NCBI GenBank assembly: GCA_900313745.1
Contig: OMSM01000068.1
Coordinates: 1 to 5,540, forward strand
Source of the DNA: an uncultured Lachnospiraceae bacterium
Lineage (GTDB): Bacteria > Bacillota > Clostridia > Lachnospirales > Lachnospiraceae
Direction of reading: 5' to 3'
Length of the DNA stretch: 5,540 nt
Part shown: positions 5,508 to 5,540 of the stretch, in pieces
How the letters are laid out: every line of letters starts with the position of its first letter
Numbering within the stretch: position 1 is the first letter of the stretch
Notes under the pieces: generated by a model
Database searches by the model: none
What the model saw: the letters and a program-made list of their open reading frames with translations, nothing else
What the model was told of the DNA's origin: nothing
Translations under genes and position numbers: made by a program

Positions 5508-5540
5508 TCAGGGGAAAACCGGGAGGAACTCCAGTCCCTC
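5508..5540 (-). CDS. argC: N-acetyl-gamma-glutamyl-phosphate reductase, C-terminal tail only (partial)
   Basis: Only the last ten codons and a TGA stop are inside the window; they read EGLEFLPVFP. ArgC proteins usually end in a stretch like GLPE-x-x-GL followed by a short hydrophobic tail ending in Pro or Phe-Pro, and this fits. ArgC reduces N-acetylglutamyl phosphate with NADPH to the semialdehyde, the step between ArgB and ArgD. The identification rests on this short tail plus position: the frame enters from the window edge on the same strand, just upstream of a GNAT gene, argJ, argB and argD, where argC is normally the first gene of the operon. The active-site Cys and NADPH-binding region are outside the window, so nothing can be said about them. 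The arginine promoter and any ArgR operator would be expected upstream of argC, also outside the window. Confidence 0.7.
   Translation of the reverse strand, partial: EGLEFLPVFP

Overview
The window looks like part of a chromosome from a GC-rich member of the Firmicutes, probably a clostridial or Lachnospiraceae-type anaerobe. The evidence is the gene order (argC, a GNAT gene, argJ, argB, argD), the close similarity of the Arg proteins to clostridial forms, and the strong AGGAGG-type ribosome binding sites. The genus cannot be fixed from the sequence. Every gene I accept lies on the minus strand, so transcription runs from high to low coordinates.

Right to left, the window opens with the last ten codons of argC (5508-5540). 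A 169-residue GNAT N-acetyltransferase follows (4961-5470), then argJ (3702-4943, with a start revised by its ribosome binding site), argB (2796-3686) and argD (1585-2781). Gaps between these genes are 14 to 37 bases and I see no terminator between them, so they read as one operon. Together they cover the acetylated arm of arginine synthesis. ArgB phosphorylates N-acetylglutamate, ArgC reduces the product, ArgD transaminates it to N-acetylornithine, and ArgJ releases ornithine while returning the acetyl group to glutamate. ArgB carries the N-terminal helix typical of arginine-inhibited enzymes, so feedback control probably acts there. The role of the GNAT protein is not established.

After argD, where argF often lies in such operons, there is instead a membrane-targeted family-1 (MalE-like) solute-binding protein (204-1556), 28 bases downstream on the same strand. 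It has a Leu where the lipobox Cys would be expected, so it is probably membrane-anchored or secreted rather than a lipoprotein.

The left edge (1-203) is the least ordinary part. It has a possible extended -10 promoter, then a very strong ribosome binding site buried in the 3' arm of a hairpin. After that come two overlapping starts (ATGTG): one gives a 10-codon peptide, the other opens a frame that runs off the window and begins like a membrane protein. A second, 15-pair hairpin lies in the first codons of that frame. Both hairpins contain G-U pairs on the minus strand that would be A-C mismatches on the plus strand, which suggests they act, if at all, in the minus-strand RNA. I found no RNA gene, CRISPR array, insertion sequence or phage feature. 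The rest is ordinary biosynthetic sequence, and I see no clear new system.
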